A stretch of DNA of 64,000 bases from Brienomyrus brachyistius (GCF_023856365.1 NW_026042796.1:33258-97257), one strand, 5' to 3'; counted from the stretch's first letter, positions 43,909 to 58,506 are shown. The notes: generated from the sequence alone by a model not told the origin. A program made the numbers and translations.

Positions 43909-44883
43909 CACTGCTGGTTGCTTGAGCCCCTGGATGAGACACTGGTCAGTGCCCTGCAGAATCGCTGTGGGCAGTGTGAGGACTTCTGCCCTCTCAGTTA
44001 AACAATAGGTGCAGGGACTGAGTCAAATGAGTCTCTCTGCATCCTGCTTAATGATATCAAGGGGTTGTGTAGGCGTGTCTGTGCTCACATGGCTCTATCA
44101 GTACAGAGTGAACTGGCCAGGGATCAGTTTATCTAGACACTTAACCCCAGATAGCTCACATTCAGACACAGCCAACCCCTCTGCGGCCCTAGACGAGGCC
44201 CTGGAACTGGCTTTGGAGAGAGAAATTGTGGGCAGCAAGGTGGCGGGGAACGAGGTGGGAGAAATCAACCAAGCTGTAAACGCCAAAGGGCTTGGAGGAC
44301 CCAGGCCCTCAGGTTTACTTCCTGGAGGCAGACTGCCTGTAGGCTGACAGGCAGCAGCACCCCCCCCCACCCCTCAATCCTCAGACAGTGTCCCAAGTTC
44401 ACCGCCACCCAGGGTTCCGCCAAGGGCACGCATAGCCGGGAAGATGTGGGCCAACAAGGTTAATTTCCGGAACTTCCTTGTTGACACCGGGGAGGTGGCC
44501 CTGCTGCCACCTGCTGCAGAGGTGGTGACTATGGATTGGACTCACAGAGGCAACTTCTGTCACATACCCACCATAGTGATGTGAGTCGCATGTACTGCCC
44601 TAGTCCATACAGGTTCCACTGCAACCCTGGTGAGACCAGACACTGTCTAGAACTGACATTGGTGCAGGTGAGAACAATGACTGGTGACCTGGCCCCTTTA
44701 AGAGGGACGGGGTTGTTCCCTTTTGACATGGGGGGTTTAGTTGTGAATAGTAACTATGTGGATGGCTGACATGCTCGATCCCTCCATCCTGGGCCTGAAT
44801 TTCCCCCGGAGCACGGCATGTGTGCTGGACTTTGGGCACAACATGCTGAGATTCCCTGCGGTCCATGTGTACAGTGGGGCCGC
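43909..44883 (+). pseudogene. Degraded Gypsy-type gag-protease remnant (unit 3)
   Basis: Same remnant as in units 1 and 2, with private changes such as Ser to Ala before LDEALELAL. The frame breaks are identical, so it was inherited through the segmental duplication and not by new insertion. Confidence 0.6.
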
Positions 44884-45992
44884 TGGCCCCGCAGCCTCTG
44901 CAGCTGACTGCCCACCCCTTACTGCCACTGGGCCTGTACCTCCACATCAGCTAGAGATCCCTTCCTCTGCTACAGTCACATGGGCCCCTGAGCCCACATG
45001 TGTCCCCTCCAGTGTAGCGCTGCAGCCTCACTCACTTCACTGGAGTCTAACGGGGTTTATCAGAGCGACTTACCTGAAGCTGCCATTGGAGGAGCCCATG
45101 ATGACCACACGGTTGCCCTTGTGCCACTGCAATCCCACTGCCCTGGTCCTCTACCTCACACCATTGATCCCCTGCCCCACCCATACGGTTGTGTGCCTCT
45201 TCAGGTTTGCAGCCTCCTCCTGCACTGAGCGGCCATTTCAGAAGTTTAATTATTTAATTATACAGTAATACACACGTTTCCAACCATTAAAAACATTATC
45301 CAGACTTAAAGTCACTTGAATAAAAATATTTAAAAACTTGTTAGCATTTCAATATAGTATCTGGTTGGACTGTGTACTTCCTCTTTGTTTACATGGTTAA
45401 CATAACACTCACAGCACAAAGTATGCTGTCCTCAGCATTCGTATCTCCGCAACATTCCAAAGATCCATCATAGGCCTTTAGTCTAAAAACAAGCTAAAAT
45501 GGTCACTGAGAACCTTTGCGTCCATTGATTTCCATCAGCTGTGTTTGGAAAGTTCGAAAGAATTTCTGAGGCTACTGAACAGAGCCAGGGTTGCCAGCTC
45601 TCACCCATCTGGTGTGACACTCACACCTTCAGACTCTCACGCTCACGCAAGAAATCTTATTAAATCTTAGGGCAAATCTATATTATTTCATTATAAACCT
45701 AAAATTCGCTATATCAAATGCACTGGGGTACTTTGAAAACCCTGCAAACTTTTTACAAGGTAATAAAACTGTTACGTACATGTAAATCTGTGTGCATACT
45801 TGTTTCAAACTGAAAATCTTATGCCAGCCAGCTAAACAAATTAGACAACCCTGCTACAGGGCTCTCTGTTCAGTTTTCGCTGAATGCTAAGGCTTCCCAG
45901 GCAAGCTACTGACCCTCCAAATTTCACAGACCTCTCGGCCACCCAGTAATCTGTAACTTTAGTGCTGAAAGCCTGACAGTGAGTGTATCATG

Positions 45993-46523
45993 TGAGGCAG
46001 CTGTGGAAATACAGACTCTCGTCTGTGCCACAAAAAACCTTCTACAGCGGCAATGTGGGATCTGTGCTCTCCGGGAGCATAACTGCTCGGTACGGCAGCT
46101 CCAGCTCTGAGGGCCGCCGAGTCCCGCTGAGGGTGATACGATGCGCCCAGAGAATCACCAGGACAGAACTGCCGCCCTGCATAAGTCCCCGGGGCCTTAT
46201 GGCCGGGACTGAGAGGCCGAGGAGAAGCTTCTACCCCCGGCCAGTAGGATCATTAACATCACAGATTAAAAGCTAAAATATGCTATAACTACAATCTGTA
46301 CTTTAAACATTTCTACATATTTTTTATACATTTTCATCTTTACTTTTTATATACCTTTTATTGTTATATTTTCTTATTATCTTTCTGTAGTTTCAGTTAA
46401 TTCACGTTGTTTAATTTTGATGTCTTTTTACTAGTGTGTTTATTACACCGACTGGAGTAACGACAATTTCATTTCGCTGCCAGTGTACCACTACATTTGT
46501 ACGACAAATAAAAATCTTGAATT
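45993..46523 (+). mobile_element. 3' fragment of an L2/Rex-like LINE (unit 3)
   Basis: Copy of the fragment at 3395-3925, practically identical. It is absent from unit 2 because of the 3.2 kb loss. Confidence 0.65.
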
Positions 46524-46540
46524 TATTGTGTTACCCCCAT

Positions 46541-47954
46541 CACATTATTTAATGTGTTCCTCATGAATTTCATTGTTTTCCTCAAAATAAACACGTATTC
46601 CAATTTTGGTTCTTGCAACACATTTCCAAAAAAGTTGGGACAGGAGCGATTTAGGGCCAGTAGTGAGGTAAATTGGTTAAATAATGATGTGATTTGAAAC
46701 AAGTGATGTCAACAGGTGATTGTAATTATGATTTGGTACAAAAGCAGCACAAATACGTGAGAAAATTATTGAAATGTTTAAAAACAATGTTCCTCAAAGA
46801 ACGACAGGAAGAGATTTGGATATTTCACCTTCATCAGTGCATACCATAATTAAAAGATTGAAGGAATCTGAAGCAATTTCAGTGCGTAAAGGACAAGGAA
46901 GCAAGCCTAAGTTGAACTACCGTGATCTCCGATCCCTCAGCATCCCACTGCATCAAGAATCGTCATTCATCTATAAGCGATATGACCACATATGACTACT
47001 TTGGCAAACCTTTGTCAAGTACCACAATACGTAGTTACATCCACAAATGCCAGTTAAAACTGTACTGTGCCAAAAGCAAGCCCCATCTTAACAGTGTCCA
47101 GAAGCGCCGTCGGCTTCTCTGGGCTCAGAACGCATCTGAGTTGGACCATCACACAGTGAAAACGTGTACTGTGGTCAGATGAATCAGTATTTCAGGTATT
47201 TTTTGTGAGAAATGGATGCCGTGTGCTCCAGACCAAAGAAGAAAAGGATCACCCAGACTGTTACCAGCAATAAGTCCAAAAGCCAGGGTCTGTCATGGTA
47301 TGGGGTTGTGTCAGTGCCCTTGGCAAAGGTAACTTGCAGTTCTGTGATGGCACCATTAATGCTGAAAAGTACATAGAGATTTTGGAGCACAATATGTTAC
47401 CTTCAAGAAGACATTTTTTCCAGGGACGCCCATGCATTTTTCAACAAACAATGCGAAACCACATTCTGCACACATTACAAAGTCCTGGCTGTGGAGGAAG
47501 AGGGTATGGGTACTTGACTGCCTGCAGTCCCGACCTGTCTCCAATAGAGAATGTGTGGTTCATTTTGAAGCGCAATATGTGACAACGAAGACCCCGTACT
47601 GTTGTCCGCTTTAAGACTTGTTTGCAGGAAGAATGGGACAAAATTACACCTGAAACACTACATCACTTGGTGTCTTCAGTCCCTAAATGTCTTTTAAGTG
47701 TTGTGAAAAGGAATGGCGACATTACAAAGTACTAAATGCTTTACTGTCCCAACTTTTTTTGAAATGTGTTCTAAGAACCAAAATTGGAATACGTGTTTGA
47801 AAAAGAACAATGAAATTCACGAGGAACACATTAAATAATGTGCTGTTGTATTGTTTTCAATGTAATACAGGTCAAAGATAATTTAACAAAGTGCTGTTTT
47901 CAGTTTGATTTTCATTTTACATACCATCCCAACTTTTTCTGATTTGGGGTTGTA
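46541..47954 (+). mobile_element. Inactive Tc1/mariner-like transposon (unit 3)
   Basis: Copy of the element at 3943-5356 with the same truncated left end and the same inverted repeats. It was inherited through the tandem duplication. Confidence 0.8.
46774..47733 (+). pseudogene. Tc1-like transposase pseudogene (unit 3)
   Basis: Same pieces, frame shifts and aspartate-to-asparagine change as the unit 1 copy. The translated fragments are identical between the two units over all parts I compared. Confidence 0.8.
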
Positions 47955-49168
47955 AAATGTGAACACAAAAGCTTTTTTTGTGTGAACATTATAAAACAGA
48001 TTAATTCGTATTAAACAATTTCAAAGACATAGACATCTAATATGTGTGTGTCTGTGAGAGAGAGCATTTCAATTAATGCCTATAGTTCAATATTTGTTAT
48101 ATGTGCTGAATTTCATGGTCATCATTTTGGAAAAAAAGCTACCTAAACCATACGGGACTTAGAAATGGGTTAAAACTGACAGGACGATACCAGATATCAA
48201 ATTGTATGGTTAGGATGAATGTACTGTTAATCATCAGCACCATTGGAGGAGTCATGCATGGTGAGGCAGGGGGATATCTGTACATTAATGGGCGATGCAT
48301 TACTGGGGATCTTTGGCGCCACCTTTTGACCAGTTACAGTCGTCATCAACATTAAAAAAACATTTCCATTTCCACTGCGTGAAAAAACAAATTGCACCCT
48401 ATTTATAGAGTGGGAGACTACTTTTTGCAAGGATTTATATCTCCTGAAATTGCTTCTTCACAGATAAGCACCAGAATGTTCTTTTCCCAGATGGTAGTAG
48501 GGACAAAATCTCCTACCACTGATAATTCTGACCATACACAAATTTTTATTTTTCTGCGTCTTGCGATTTTATCGTATCAAAAATAACCAGTAAATCCTAT
48601 TATTATCCTGCTACCCCCACTCTACCAAAACTCATGAAATGATATGATACATTTGGAGGAGGAAGATTTCTAATTGATCCTTTATACCCACCAACCAGAC
48701 CAGTATAAGAAGCTGTATGATGTAAAGCCTCTTTAAATGGGTACAGACTACTTCCGTTTATTGTAATAAGTATCTCATAAATTTGACTTTACACTTTTGC
48801 ATGGTATTGATAGATTTTGAAAGTTAATTACTTAACACAATTCTTATTAAAATTGTTCATTATACAACCTGAATGTCTCAAGGTAGCACATTAGTACAAA
48901 AGACGCTGTATGATGTATTATTGTAGCAGTCAGATGTTATTTTAACCAATGTACAGGTTTACCTTTAATTTAATTCTACAAACATAATCAAAATCACTTG
49001 TGAAAAAGACATTTAGTCATTTACTAAGGCAGATACAACCTGTGGAAGCACAGCTAAAAGCATACCATCACCCATTATAGAGTGACCCATTGTCTTTGTA
49101 ACTGAGTAATCACAACTAAGTGCAATTTACTATAATGAAACTGTACACAGAAACTGTAAAGGCAAAGG

Positions 49169-50564
49169 TAATTTATTATGATGAAATGCTTCCAAAATGC
49201 CCAGTGTGCTTCAGCGTTTCTCCTTTTCTCCAGTCGTCGACAGGTCCTGTGTTTATTAGGTGATCTGTGATGTAGGAGATCCTGAGAATGACTGCTGCTC
49301 CAAGGATGATTGGCAGGTGGCTTTTCCCAGGAACAGCGGGCTGGAGATGTAAAGGTGGGATGGAGAAAATAAAGTGTAGGGGAATACAGAGTACAAACAA
49401 CCATAAGAAACACACGGCCCATGGCCATATGTCCACAAGACAACCACCCGCCCAACCCGAGAGGGAGCCTACGAGGGACTAAGGGGGGCCCAACCCCTGT
49501 AAAAGGAGGTCCGCAGAGGGGGGACAGACAGCGAGCCCCCCAGTCCCTCCCGCAAGCCCTCCACCGAGGGAAGCGGGTCCAGGGCCAAAGGGCCCCATCA
49601 ACCGGGAACACTCCCCTGGCGGACGGTCCCCCCAGCCCGCTCCCCGGCAGGACGGATCACCGCCCACTGTAGCGACCCGGCACGTCCCCCCCCTCCCCGA
49701 CACTGCAGGATGATCTAAGGGAGACCCATACAAACAAAGTGCACCCCCCCCCCCACCACCCAGGAGCGGACCTGCGTCAACCGGGGAGCGGCAGACCCCC
49801 CGCCCAGCCCAGACCGAACCCTACAATTCGCCTAGAAGGGCTCAGAGCATCCCTAGATACCCCGGACCGCCTGCCAGGGCCCCACCACGGCGCAGCAGAG
49901 CCAAGGACCACCCAGCCCGCAGCCCACAAGAGGAGACGGCCCACACCGGCCAGGGCCATCTTCTACCTGCTGGGCCACCCCACACGCGCAGGGCCAGAGA
50001 CAGAGAGTTAGGGGGGACCCCTCAGCCCCCACTGATTCCCCGTCCCATGTTAATGTGAAGTGTGCATGTACAAGTGTGAGAGAGTTGTGTGTTTATGTCT
50101 ACAATGCATTAAAATTAGTGGGTGCAGATCGAGTATGAGGGCCCCACCACTGGCAGATGGCAGAGTCCCCCATCCCCCTCCCTGCACCCCAAGGCCCTAA
50201 TGTAGCATGGACTGTGTATATAACTAAAGTGCAAAAAGCAGGTGAACAGTCGAGGCACGGGCACCCCACCGCTGGCAGACGGCAGAACCCCACCTGCCTA
50301 TACCCACCTCCTCAGCCCTAGTGTCATGTGGTGTCTAATGTGCAAGTAAAACCTCCCCACTGCCCCTCAAAGCTCTAGTGTTGTATGAAATGTGATGTCC
50401 GGCCCAGGGGAGCAATAAGGGCGTGCAGGAGTGGGCCCCCCCCGGCACCGGGGCCAGATCCCCGACTGGCCCCGATTAGTCCTCATCCCTGACCCCACAC
50501 AACCGGCAGGGGCGGCCAACCGAGGGGGTTCAGGGGCGCCACATTAACAATTGTTAATAAACAT
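49169..50564 (-). other. C-rich tract (unit 3)
   Basis: Copy of 6565-7960, with the same internal GGCAGA-C/T-GGCAGA repeat words and the same transition to AT-rich DNA on both sides. Confidence 0.35.
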
Positions 50565-50704
50565 TCCACTATACATCTCAAAATTTAGCACACTTAATTC
50601 ATTATCTTTGATACTGTTTCAAACATTTAATGTTCCCCAAACAGCAGCAGAAGAACCACAGCTTCATCTTCCTTGTATTTTGGCTCTTCTCTGTGTCAAG
50701 AGCT

Positions 50705-51049
50705 CTACAAGCTCAACTTTAATATTAATTTTCCACCACTTCTACATCTTCTATCTATACCAGACCCACATCTATCTCTACACCGCCAGTTTCCTCTCTG
50801 AAGAGTCTCAGAAACAATGCCAGCATTGCCTATCACTCTCACACCCTCCCCTCCCTTACACCAGTCCGTCACACCTCCCAGTCCCCCCATAACCTCCCCA
50901 GCCTGGACAGTGGGGGGTGTCGCTGGTGAGCACTCCTCCAAACCTTTCCTCTCTCCCCAGTCGATCACCTCGTCCCACAGGTCCCAGGCTCCCCAGTGCT
51001 GGTCGTTGGTCCAGGAAACAGCTTTCGGAATTTTCATTCTGGTTAACAT
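50705..51049 (-). other. Unrecognised 114-codon open frame (unit 3)
   Basis: Counterpart of 8101-8445, identical in translation to the unit 2 copy. No function is assigned. Confidence 0.15.
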
Positions 51050-52434
51050 AATTAACTAGCCGTCTGTGATACTCTCAAAGCCAAACTAGACACTGTGTAT
51101 TTTCAACGTACTCCAGACATTTGCTAAATGCTATTCACCAAGAATGCCTATGGAAAGGGATGGAGCCTTCATTGGCTGCTCGTGGCATCGAGGCTACTCC
51201 GATAGAAGCGGCCAAATTGCTAAAACTGTTTCACAACCTATACAGTAACGCTGGCGAAATCAGGACGCTGCTTCGGTACGTTATAACATCGCCATGGTAA
51301 TGAACCCAGCAAACGGTTAATCTTACTTCAACAACATGGGACATTTAAAAAGTAAACGTATAGGGGCTCTTTTCAGAATAACATCTTCAGATGAAACGCA
51401 TTACGACAGACCGGATGAGTAAAACCAATCATATCAACCATAAGGCTTGTTGTTTTTAAGTTTAACACAATTATTTTCTCTTACAATTTAAATATAAACA
51501 ATCACATTACGAAAAATGGCCACAGCATCTACAGTTTAAGCTACTAATTTTAAATATATTTCAATTATATTTTGCGGCAATATTTGCATGAACTATATCA
51601 CGACATACAATGAAATATATAATTAACTATGCTAACAAAACATAATCTGAAGAAATAGCAAGAAACATACGAAGAGATGCTTCTCACCGCTGCGCCATCG
51701 CTCTGTCAGAAAGTTTATGTTCAAACTGCACTGATTTTGTTTCTATGGAAACCAGCGAAATTTTTCATTGGTCGAAAGGATGAAGATATGTACTGACGCC
51801 ATTTTCAACGAATGAAAACGAGAATTAATTGTCAGGGCGGGACGAATTTGAAGGTGAACCAATCAATAGTAGTATGTTTAGCTCGTGCTTGTTTTGGCTG
51901 AGCGTGATTGGATTTGTTGATCTAACCGCCTTCAAGCCCGTAAACCATGTATCTACTTGTCAATGGGAAACCACGCAGTTCTGTCTATTAATACTGACTG
52001 TAATTTTTTTATGACATTATGTCTTTGCTATGCAGTATTACGGTAATACGTAATACCGCGATGTTTGGGGTGCCCCGCTGTTTTTTTTCCACAGCTGGTG
52101 AACGCAATTAGCATTTTAGCCACGTTGGTAGGTACGCTTTTGAGAAAGAACACTATAGTTCTTGTTATTCACATTCTGTGTCCTGGTGTTTTTAATTTCT
52201 CATAATGTGAACAAAGATATGTCATATACAAGTTTTTTGAGAGACTAAATTTTGGTTTGATTTATAATTTATTTAATGGTAAATAAAGTTCTTATATAGC
52301 TATTTTAGAATTAGTGCAGTCTTTCGTTTAGAATTAGCGCAATATTCTTAAAAACTGCATGTTCAAAGCAAACGCCATGCCATAATAACTGCTTTACAGA
52401 TATTTCATTCAGGAATCTATGGAGGGTATACTGT

Positions 52435-53045
52435 AGGTAGGCCTGTTTGTGTGTGTGTGTGCGCGCGTTTGGGTGGGTGGTTATGTACATAGTGCTATAA
52501 AAACATGTTATTTTGACTTTGTAGGGACATGTTTTCGGTCCCGAAAGTAAGATACTGAATTTTATTAAATTCTGTGAATGCAGTCAAATGAATAATTCAA
52601 AAAGTCTTGCATTTTGTTTGGTTGCTTACTGTTACTGCTTGGTAACTACTGCAATGTTTAAGGTTGCCATAGTTAGGATTGGGGTTACGCCCATACAAAT
52701 GAATGGAGAATCTCCACAAAGATTCAAATACCTAATCTGTGTGTGTGTGTGTGTGTGTGGAGTAGGTGTATATTACATTGTGGGGACCAAATGTCCCCCA
52801 CAATGTGACAAAAACCCCGTTATTTTGATGTTTTGGGGGGCATTTTCAGGTACTCACAAAGATCTGTAAATACAGTCAAAAAACTAAAAATGCCAAAAGT
52901 CTTGTATTTGGTTTGGTTACATATGGTTAAGGTTAGGGGTTGGTAGGGGTTAAAGTTGTCATGTTGGGATTACAGTTTTCCCCATAGAAATGAATGGAGA
53001 GTCCCCACGAAGATATGATTACACAGCTGTATGTGTGTGTGTGTT
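52435..53045 (+). repeat. TG-microsatellite-tailed repeats (unit 3)
   Basis: Counterpart of 9830-10445, with an intermediate first TG run near 52738-52758. Confidence 0.65.
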
Positions 53046-53348
53046 GTGTGTGGTATCAGATCAGTCCCTGAGAGTTCAGTAGTCAGGCGCCATGTTTCTG
53101 AGTCTGGTTGTGGAGGCCTGAATGCTTTTCCAGATGCCAGAGTGAAAAGATTATGTGAGGGGTGGGTGCGGTCATCCACAATGTTGGTGGCTTTGCGGAT
53201 GGAGCGTGTGATGTGAATGTCCATGATGGAGGGGAGAGAGACTCTAATAATCTTCTCAGCTATCCTCACTATCCGCTGGTCTTATGATCTGAGGCGAGGC
53301 AGTTCCCAATTCAGACCGTGATGCAGCTGCTCAGGATGCTCTTGTCTA
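53046..53348 (-). mobile_element. Minus-strand L2/Rex-like LINE remnant (unit 3)
   Basis: Same shortened form and same junction (GGATGCTCTTGTCTAAGG) as unit 1. Confidence 0.65.
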
Positions 53349-54943
53349 AGGAATCAAAAATGTGGTTCCATGGGGTTCCAGACAGTGACCTTTTTTGGAG
53401 ACAGTGAGACTAAATTTTATACCTAGGTGCACCAGTTATGACATTGGTCAGGTAGGCTGTGGTCTGTTAGTTGGTGACAAGTGGCTGGTGATCCATGCAA
53501 CCCAAGCAGAAGTGAGCAGAACTTGTATCAGCCAAATAGACAGGAGAAAGCGGATTTTTCATTGGACTTCAGGACTCCTGAGTAACAGATAAAGACAGAG
53601 AAACAGCAAAGTTATGGAGAATCAGGAAGTAAGTGCCAGTCTGCGCAGATCTGAGGTCAGTGAGACACACATAAGGCTCCTCTGATGCTCCTCTTCATCC
53701 GCTGATGGGCCTCCAGGTGAGAATCACAAATCAAACATAATAACAACTGACACAAAGGCCTGAGGTCAGACCCTCTGTATGCAGCACACAGTGTGTCTGC
53801 AGTCTCACCCTCACATCGTGTATGATGACATTTCTGCTTTTTAGATTAAGTGCTTGTCTGAGAATAACTTCTGCATCATGCTAATTATTTAGCTGTTTCG
53901 TGCTCATGGGCAAAAGAAAAATGAGGATTAAGTTAAATATATCAGAAATAAATTTCTAATGTGGCTCAAGGCCACAGTAAAGTGGACCATCACATCAAGT
54001 AAGTACAAAACAGCCTTTACTAATACGCTAAGGGTTAAAACAACATATAAGATGTGCATAATCTGACAGTATATCAGCGTGAGAGCAAGGCTGGCCCTGG
54101 AAGTGGTGTGCATGCAATGGCAGAGCAAAGTTAGAGACACCCGCTAAAAACTTTCATTTCATCTCACTTGCTCCTTTCTTCTTTTTCCTTCATTTTCCTT
54201 CTTTTTTTCCCTCCTAATCTGTCCATCCTCTTCGGCCAGCTCACCCACTGCAATACTTTACGGGTTAAAAATGAAATAAATAAATTTTTTTAATTTAAAA
54301 AATGAAATCGATCAACATGAGAGGCCTATACAGAGTTTATAGAACCCCTCATGGTAAAGCAAACATGTTTGTCACAGCAGTGCATTCAGACCATGATTCT
54401 GCTAAAGCTGCCGGACAGGACAAAGGGAAAAAAAAAGAAGAAGGTGGGGGTCAGTGCAGCAGTGGGTAGTTCAGGTCCAGAATGTAAAAATCCAGACCAA
54501 GATTTAGTTTCAACCAAACAGCTGAGTACTCTGTATCAGTGTCATTCTTAAAGTCGTGTTTCAACTTCTGGCAAAGTTCTCCCAGGAGCCTATCTCTGTT
54601 GTATGTACAGTCGGCATGTAATTCATTCCTGCCCAGGTCCCTGACAAACAGTTGGAGGCAGAATTACTTGTTATCAGAGTATGAATTTTTACACACACCA
54701 GCAGCTGTGACAGAATAAGATATTTCCTTTATACTGCTGCCACATAGTGGACACAAAGAAGACTGCAGTCAATTCTAAAATCAGTCGGTCAACATGCTAC
54801 CACCACAGACTATAATCGGGAAGTGATCAAACTTCATGGAACAATATGAATATAAACAAACAGATGTAGTAAGTATATTGTGCAAAATGTATCTTCATCT
54901 TAACTACGCTGAATGGTGGAGTCCCAGAGTAAGTGATCCTCAC

Positions 54944-54983
54944 CTGGAGGCCCATCAGTGAAGAAGAGGATGAAGAGGAGCAT
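54944..54983 (-). CDS. Signal-peptide exon of a CD300/pIgR-like receptor (unit 3)
   Basis: Open copy identical to the unit 2 leader exon. Its downstream partner would be the unit 2 Ig1 exon, which is split by an LTR-bearing insertion and by a LINE further upstream. Confidence 0.5.
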
Positions 54984-57003
54984 CAGAGGAGCCTTATGTG
55001 TGTATCGCTGACCTCAGATCTGTGGAGACTGACACTGACTTCCTGACTCTCCTTAACCTCACTGCCTCCCTTTTTGTGGGTTTTAAATGTTTTAAAAATC
55101 ATCCATCTATCTTTGATTTTCATAAACTGTTTGTGCACTGATGCATTTCCTGTCTATTTCTTGTCTGTTAAAAGGAAAACAGTTTGATGCTGCTGTTGTC
55201 CTGCTCTTACCAGGAATAAATATTTTGATTTCATCTAGAACCTTATCATTTTAGAAACATGATTTCATAGCAAAATTATTGATAGCTGGTCTTCACAGTG
55301 AATCATTCATGCTCACAGAGTTTAAACTACAAACAAATTAATCAAATAAGTCTAGTTCTTTTCTAAACTGTTACTTCCTCATATTGCAAATGAGCAAAGA
55401 GCAGTGAAATCAGACTTATTCTGAAAAGCAGAAAAGTCGTCATACAGGATGTGAGTGTGAGACTCTGCAGAAACACTGTGTGCTACATACAGAGGGTCTG
55501 ACCTCAGGCCTTTGTTTCAGTCTTTATTATGTTTTATACAGTTTTAAAATGTCACTGCAGTAGGTCCTTTTCATATGTGTGGATCAGCACAAATCAAGAG
55601 GTCCGTTAGGAAGGTGTCTGTATGACAGGGGTGGGGGTATCCTGGGGGGGGGGGGGGATGGGTGGGGGCAAAGTCAGGTAATTCACTTCATCTGGGTCTT
55701 ATCAGCAGTCCTGTGTTTCTCTCAGCACCACAATGATGTTTCACACATAATGGGGTCCGTGGGCCTCCTCAGTTATATTCAGGCTTTCAAAGTTCTTCAA
55801 TCATAAAAAGTCACATGGATCTGACACTCTGACACTGTTATATTAATTTGTTTAAATTCATTGAAAATACTATATATTACAGCTAGTATTTGGATCCGTC
55901 TGCTCTTTATCCGTTCCTCACTGGCATACCTGGGTCTTTGTGCAGTGCTTTCCGGAAGCATCAGAACCATTCATAAGGGAATCTATGTGTGGCTGCCCTC
56001 TAGTGGATACACAAAATTCGGCTACTTAAGTAGCTTGACTATATTTCCCTCCTAGTTTAGTTTAGTTCCTAATTTAATTTAACAGATGAAACTGAAGGCA
56101 GAGCTGGAAATTAGTTTAGTCATGACTTCAGAAGTTACGCTGACATGGGATTCTGTACAATCAGAGATGAAGCTGCTGGATGGGATGGTCATCGCCTGCT
56201 TTTTCTGACTGATGTAGGTCTGGATGTAAAGTTACAAACTGCTTAATGTGTATCAATCTGTTTTATAATGTTCACACAAAAAAAGTGCTTTTAATGTGTC
56301 TGCACCTTGTATCTCCCACAATGTGCTTCTGCATTTGATATCTTCTTGACTTGGGGATAAAGAGATTTAACTGGATGGATTTTACTTTTGTGAAGCACTA
56401 CAGTCCAAAGCTGAACTGATTGTTCAAAGCTTTTTGGTTTTTAAGCAAAACTACTTCATTTAATTTATCTGAAACCCACTTTGCGCCTTTCTAGACTCAA
56501 CAAAGCATCATTGCCAACAAAATAAGTGAGTTACAGTTAAATCAGGTAAAGAAGTTTCATTTGGAATTTACTGATCCAGGTTTTCAGCACCACGGACAGC
56601 AACTAGACTTACTGTCATTTAATGGGAGTGAAAGCAGAAACCAATAGATCACACAGGGATATTTTCATTTGATGGTGTCTTTCTTTTTACTTTTGATATG
56701 CCGTCTTCCTCCTTAGCTGATATGTGAGGCTGCTGTCAGCTGAGACAAGCTGGTGTGATTTTACGCAGAGTGATAAGTGGGCAGTCCTGTTTTCGTGTGT
56801 TACATTTTCATTTGATGTTGGCCAATATGTATGTGGTACTGTTTCCTCCTTAACTGATATGCACAGGCTGTTGTTAGCAGAGACAAGCTGGTGTATTTGT
56901 ACCGCAGATTGAAAAGTGGGCGTTCCCGATTACATCACTCTTTTAAAGAGTCCCTGATTGGTGGGCTCTGACGAGGAGGGGTGACCTAAAAACTCCAAAC
57001 CAT

Positions 57004-57170
57004 TTATCCATCCATCCATCCATCCATTTTCCAAACCGCTTATCCTACTGGGTCGTGGGGGGTCCGGAGCCTATCCCGGAAGCAATGGGCACGGGAACAA
57101 ACCTGGATGGGGGGCCAGCCCATCGCAGCCAAACCATTTAAGTTTGTGAAATTCATTTTTAATAATTACC
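57004..57170 (-). repeat. Dispersed fish repeat, single copy (unit 3)
   Basis: Only one 162 bp copy. The flanking sequence is the same as in units 1 and 2, so this is a gain or loss of one tandem repeat. Confidence 0.7.
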
Positions 57171-57264
57171 AATTTCAGAAAAATATGAAATGTTTTGTAA
57201 AGTATCAATTTATTAATCATGTATTTAAACAAATTATGACCAGTATAAAAGACACATACAAAAC

Positions 57265-58060
57265 TGTACAAAAGTCTTGGGCTGTCGAAGAAAATGATGT
57301 TCAAATGATCTTCATCTTGGTCTAGAATTATAATATTTTGTCCGTCAAAGTGTGGCAGCTCAGTCATTTCAAAATCTCTTCTAAAGTTAGTAAAACATTT
57401 GCACCAACCATCCAATAGACCTATATCTTTTTATAACACAACTCCTATGGCTAATCAATGCATCATTAACATTTTGTCACGGGAGACGGCAGTGATCGCG
57501 GGCAGAGCGGCGATCATGCGGGCAGGCGGGTAAGAAGCAGGCAGACAGCCGAGAATCAGGGCAAACGAGGGGTTTAATCTCAGGGACGAGGGCACGAACA
57601 TCAACTGACATCAATGACGGACAAAGGACTCGGGTAAGACACGGACTGAAATACACAGGACTGAGCAAATTAACTAGATACAGCTGGGTACAATCGGGAG
57701 AAAACACGTGGGTAATCAGGGGGCGTGGCACACAGGAGGAGCGGACGAGCCGGGCATGACACATTTGTTTAATTAAATTAATTAATTAAGTGAGCTGGTG
57801 GCAGAATTTAACAAATACATGGAATGGCTGGGGTGCCCCTGAGGAGAGGTTTAGGATCCAAAGCGTGGTTCACCTAGCGATCCAACAAGGCATCAGTAAC
57901 TTTATGGAGAAAAGAAGAAATTCTTGTTAGTTTTTATTGTGTCACTTTTAATTTGCATATATTTTTATGATAATTGTGTTTTTGTTCTGAGCAAATATAC
58001 ACAACCCAATTAAATAGCATTAAACGTTTTCTTTGATGGCCCAAGACTTTTGCATAGTAC
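57265..58060. mobile_element. Non-autonomous TIR element of Tc1-like type (unit 3)
   Basis: Counterpart of 14816-15591, 20 bp longer because of the LTR variant inside. Confidence 0.55.
57475..57761. mobile_element. Solo LTR, 287 bp variant (unit 3)
   Basis: Same ends and CATTT flanks. An extra 20 bp near 57505-57530 (AGCGGCGATCATGCGGGC) looks like a local duplication of the GCGATCGCGGGC motif. Confidence 0.8.
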
Positions 58061-58137
58061 CATATTTTTTCAGAATCAAGAGACAATTTAATAAAAACCA
58101 GTCTTACCTTCACAAGATAACGATTATTAAACATTAA

Positions 58138-58153
58138 CCAGCAGGTGGCAGCA
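58138..58153 (+). promoter_or_regulatory. CTCF-like motif (unit 3)
   Basis: Same 16-base word as at 15669-15684, unchanged. Confidence 0.35.
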
Positions 58154-58304
58154 AAGCACTTGTGAATAAGTGGCCAATACGTGGTTGTACAGGTTGCCAG
58201 CAGATAATCATCCCCTCTGTTTAACTGACTCTCATGCTATGACTGTACAGACTGAGCAGGGCTGAGTGAGAGAGGCCTCACTGCAGTTAGCATAACCGTT
58301 TATT

Positions 58305-58506
58305 TTACAGCTCGTCTGACTCATTCTGCTCCACGAAGGTCATCTCCTCTGCCAGCTTCCTCTGATCCAGGGAGACCCTCTGCTTCTCTCTGATTGGTTC
58401 CCGCTTTCTACAGGAGGTCCAGTGCAGCTGAATGGTGATGATGGTGCAAATCAGGTAAAACACACCAGTCCCAGCTTTCAGTACAGCATCCAGAACCTGC
58501 TCCCAC
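58305..58506 (-). pseudogene. Membrane/tail exon of CD300/pIgR-like pseudogene (unit 3)
   Basis: Translation identical to unit 1, including the tail and the acceptor. The stop of unit 2 is absent here. Confidence 0.5.
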